A DNA stretch of 64,000 bases from assembly GCF_006974145.1 (NCBI RefSeq), contig NZ_CP039456.1, positions 3,100,499-3,164,498 of the forward strand, in the 5' to 3' direction. Positions 61,995-64,000 of the stretch are shown here, one piece after another. The notes beneath the pieces are model-generated. The model had not been told where the DNA came from and ran no database searches. It saw only the letters and a program-made list of their open reading frames with translations. The stretch comes from Changchengzhania lutea. GTDB taxonomy: Bacteria; Bacteroidota; Bacteroidia; Flavobacteriales; Flavobacteriaceae. A program made the translations under genes and the position numbers. How positions within the stretch are numbered: position 1 is the first letter of the stretch; each line of letters opens with the position of its first letter.

Positions 61995-63259
61995 ATTTTT
62001 TAAAAGTAAAAGCAGGCGCATTACAAATGACCACGTTTGTGGTAGTTGTTATAGCGTTGTTATTGGCTGCTTTTATCATTTTAATCCACACACATAAAAC
62101 GTTTAAAGTTCAAACTGATTTCGTTATAGAAACCATTAAGAATACAGACAGAGGTTTGCGTTATTCTTTAAATAATAACATGCTATTAAACGATACGATT
62201 TCAATTAGTCTAGATGACGAAGATTATAAAACCTTGAAAGCACATCGCGATTATTGGGGGCTTTTTGAAAAAGTAACAGTAGTTTCAACCCTAAGGAACA
62301 AAGTCTTTAAGAAAGTAGCTTTAATCGGAGCAGAGCAACCTAAAATTGATAGAACTGCACTTTATTTAGAAGATAATAACCGTCCATTGGTTTTAGTAGG
62401 AAACACTATAATTGATGGGGTCACTTATTTACCAAAAAAAGGCGTTAGAACAGGTAATATTTCTGGACATTCCTATTATGGTGAACAGCTTATTTATGGA
62501 AGACAAAAAACTAGCTCTAAGTTACCAAAACTGAATCCGGAACTGTTAAAACAAATTAAAGCTTTTACTGAAATTTATACAACCATCGATTCAGATCAAT
62601 TTATAGATTTGAATACAATAAGAACTTTTCAAAATTCATTTTACAAGCCATTACAAATAATTTATAGTTTAGAACAGATTAATCTTTCTGAAATTAAATT
62701 GACAGGGCATATTTTGGTGCAATCGAAAACTAAAATCACGGTTGATTCTTCTTCTAATCTAAAAGATGTTATTTTAATAGCTCCAGAAATAGACATTAAA
62801 AATAATGTTATTGGGACATTTCAGGCTTTAGCAACTAAATCCGTCCAAGTTGGAAGCAATTGCCAATTGAACTACCCAAGTGTCTTGATTTTAAATGAAG
62901 AACATCAAACTAAAGCATCTCCAACTAATGTAAAAGAATCTCCTTTCATTAAAATGGAAAAAGGCTCAGTAATAAAAGGGATAATTACTTACTTAGGAGA
63001 CACAAAAAATTATAAAGCACAAGTTTTAATTGATGACAATGTTACCATAACAGGAGAAGTTTATTGCAATAAAAATGTAGAACTTTTAGGGAAGGTAAAT
63101 GGAAGTGTTTTCACATCTGGATTTGTGGCAAATCAATCAGGTTCGGTATATCAAAACCATATTTACAATGGCACTATAGTCGTTAATAAATTGCCAGAAG
63201 AGTATGTAGGATTATCATTTATAAACTCTAAAAAAGACATTGCCAAATGGTTATACTAA
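61991..63259 (+). CDS. Exported/anchored component with bactofilin-like beta repeats
   Basis: A 422-residue protein with N-terminal membrane segment (GALQMTTFVVVVIALLLAAF). The C-terminal region rich in short strands (SKTKITVDSSSNLKDVILIA, VLIDDNVTITGEVYCNKNVE, LLGKVNGSVFTSGFVANQSG) recalls bactofilin-like repeats. Its place between GspC-like and pseudopilin genes suggests a PilX/GspK-like minor component, but homology is not obvious. It overlaps the next gene by 13 bp. Confidence 0.6.
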   Translation: MNFLKVKAGALQMTTFVVVVIALLLAAFIILIHTHKTFKVQTDFVIETIKNTDRGLRYSLNNNMLLNDTISISLDDEDYKTLKAHRDYWGLFEKVTVVSTLRNKVFKKVALIGAEQPKIDRTALYLEDNNRPLVLVGNTIIDGVTYLPKKGVRTGNISGHSYYGEQLIYGRQKTSSKLPKLNPELLKQIKAFTEIYTTIDSDQFIDLNTIRTFQNSFYKPLQIIYSLEQINLSEIKLTGHILVQSKTKITVDSSSNLKDVILIAPEIDIKNNVIGTFQALATKSVQVGSNCQLNYPSVLILNEEHQTKASPTNVKESPFIKMEKGSVIKGIITYLGDTKNYKAQVLIDDNVTITGEVYCNKNVELLGKVNGSVFTSGFVANQSGSVYQNHIYNGTIVVNKLPEEYVGLSFINSKKDIAKWLY

Positions 63260-63579
63260 AAAAAATAGAAGCATCATCCTTAATGGAAACATTGGTCGCT
63301 ACAGTACTTATAGTGGTAGTGTTTATGATAGCTAGTATGATACTGAATAATTTATTTTCAAATACTATTAAGACTAACACTAGGGTTATTGATGCAAAGT
63401 TAAATGAAATTGAATATTTATTTAGGCATGATAAAATTCAAGTGCCTTTTTATGATGATTACAAATCTTGGGAGATAGCCATAGAACACAATAAGAATAA
63501 AGGTCAAAATAGTATTAGGCTTGAAGCCAAAAACACCGAAACCAACAAAACCATTTTAAAAGAAATTAGTGCTAACTAA
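63247..63579 (+). CDS. Minor pseudopilin (PilV/GspI-like)
   Basis: A 110-residue prepilin with leader MVILKKIEA, then SSLMETLVATVLIVVVFMIA with Glu at +5 and a small globular domain. The stop overlaps the next pseudopilin gene. It should be cleaved by the peptidase at 44375. Confidence 0.82.
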   Translation: MVILKKIEASSLMETLVATVLIVVVFMIASMILNNLFSNTIKTNTRVIDAKLNEIEYLFRHDKIQVPFYDDYKSWEIAIEHNKNKGQNSIRLEAKNTETNKTILKEISAN

Positions 63580-64000
63580 ACACAAAATATCAGCGTATAC
63601 AATAAGTGAAATGATTGTGGTTCTTATTATCACAAGTATTGTTGTTGGTATGGCTTTTTCCGTGTTAAGAATGGTTCAAAAACATATGAATAGTATTCAA
63701 CATAACTTAGAGAAAACTACGGAGTTAAACAAACTTGAGCAGTCTTTATGGCTAGATTTTAATAGACATTCAAAAATTGAATATGATACTATTGAGGATG
63801 AACTCGTCTTTTCATCTGAGATAGATACAATATCCTATAGATTTTCTGAAACTTATATTATTAAAGATATAGATACTTTTAATATTCCATTAAAAAATAA
63901 AACGTTCTTTTTTGATGGTACCGAAGTACCTAATGATGTCATTGACGCTTTAAAAATAGAAACATCAAAAGTATTTCAGAATCAGCAACTTTTTGTCTTC
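63569..64000 (+). CDS. Minor pseudopilin (PilW/GspJ-like), partial
   Basis: Frame open to the end of the window (144 codons seen) from a GTG at 63569: leader VLTKHKISA, then YTISEMIVVLIITSIVVGMA with Glu at +5, followed by SVLRMVQKHMNSIQHNLEKT. The N-methylation motif, length and place are those of GspJ/PilW. The C-terminal end lies outside. Confidence 0.8.
   Translation, partial: MLTKHKISAYTISEMIVVLIITSIVVGMAFSVLRMVQKHMNSIQHNLEKTTELNKLEQSLWLDFNRHSKIEYDTIEDELVFSSEIDTISYRFSETYIIKDIDTFNIPLKNKTFFFDGTEVPNDVIDALKIETSKVFQNQQLFVF

Overview
The window looks like the chromosome of a marine-type Flavobacteriaceae bacterium (Bacteroidota). The evidence is AT-rich DNA, Bacteroidota-style promoters (TTG...TAnnTTTG), a gyrA followed by a TPR protein, integrases of the IntDOT-like type in which the first catalytic Arg is replaced by Ser, BfmA/BtgA-type mobilisation proteins and many short SPII lipoproteins. 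I did not identify the species.

Layout. (1) 1-9.76 kb is core chromosome: clpC (partial, minus), gyrA, a TPR protein, an NlpC/P60 hydrolase, a thiolase, a PgpH-type 7TM-HD phosphodiesterase, tRNA-Ser(GCT) and tRNA-Pro(TGG). (2) 9.74-35.3 kb is a 25.6-kb genomic island inserted in the 3' end of tRNA-Pro. It is bounded by 13-bp direct repeats and carries the same 19-bp arm-type repeat near both ends. It holds an integrase, a ParE-type toxin-antitoxin pair, the cassette array described next, an inverted-repeat-rich non-coding block, ssb, a candidate oriT with a decayed BfmA gene, a HEPN-type operon and an XRE regulator. (3) 35.3-38.9 kb is a second related element in tandem, with its own integrase, intact BfmA-like gene, the same candidate oriT and an IS110-family transposase. 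(4) 39-64 kb is a type IV pilus/type II secretion-like locus: PilO-, PilN/M- and secretin-like proteins, a PilB/GspE ATPase, prepilin peptidase, major pilin and response regulator on the minus strand. Facing away are an S74-domain protein, OmpH-like protein, Wzy/O-antigen-ligase-like protein, transglutaminase-like lipoprotein, two giant RHS/Hint proteins, lipoproteins, a GspC-like protein and minor pseudopilins, running off the window end.

Main discovery: 14.07-29.56 kb is an integron-like cassette array. Six sites (five complete, about 136-200 nt, and one half site) have imperfect inverted-repeat structure. At each of five intervening segments the two ends are exactly complementary (8-11 bp), while the sequence differs from segment to segment. 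That is the signature of integron attC sites (R''/R' matching within each cassette). The array ends at a tyrosine recombinase that is XerC/D-like, appears to lack the IntI-specific insertion and has an extra N-terminal domain with a HARP-like look. Most cassette genes and the recombinase share one orientation. Three identical 1855-nt group II introns and one different group II intron sit inside the attC-like sites, in the opposite orientation to the cassette genes, as known for attC-targeting group IIC introns.

Second discovery: a 38-bp architecture (CTTAC-N5-RTAAGG-N16-GTAAGG) recurs exactly once upstream of the pilin operon, the S74 gene and the RHS operon, each time in the transcriptional orientation. 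This suggests common control of the pilus-like machine and its putative cargo, perhaps by the response regulator gene next to the pilin.
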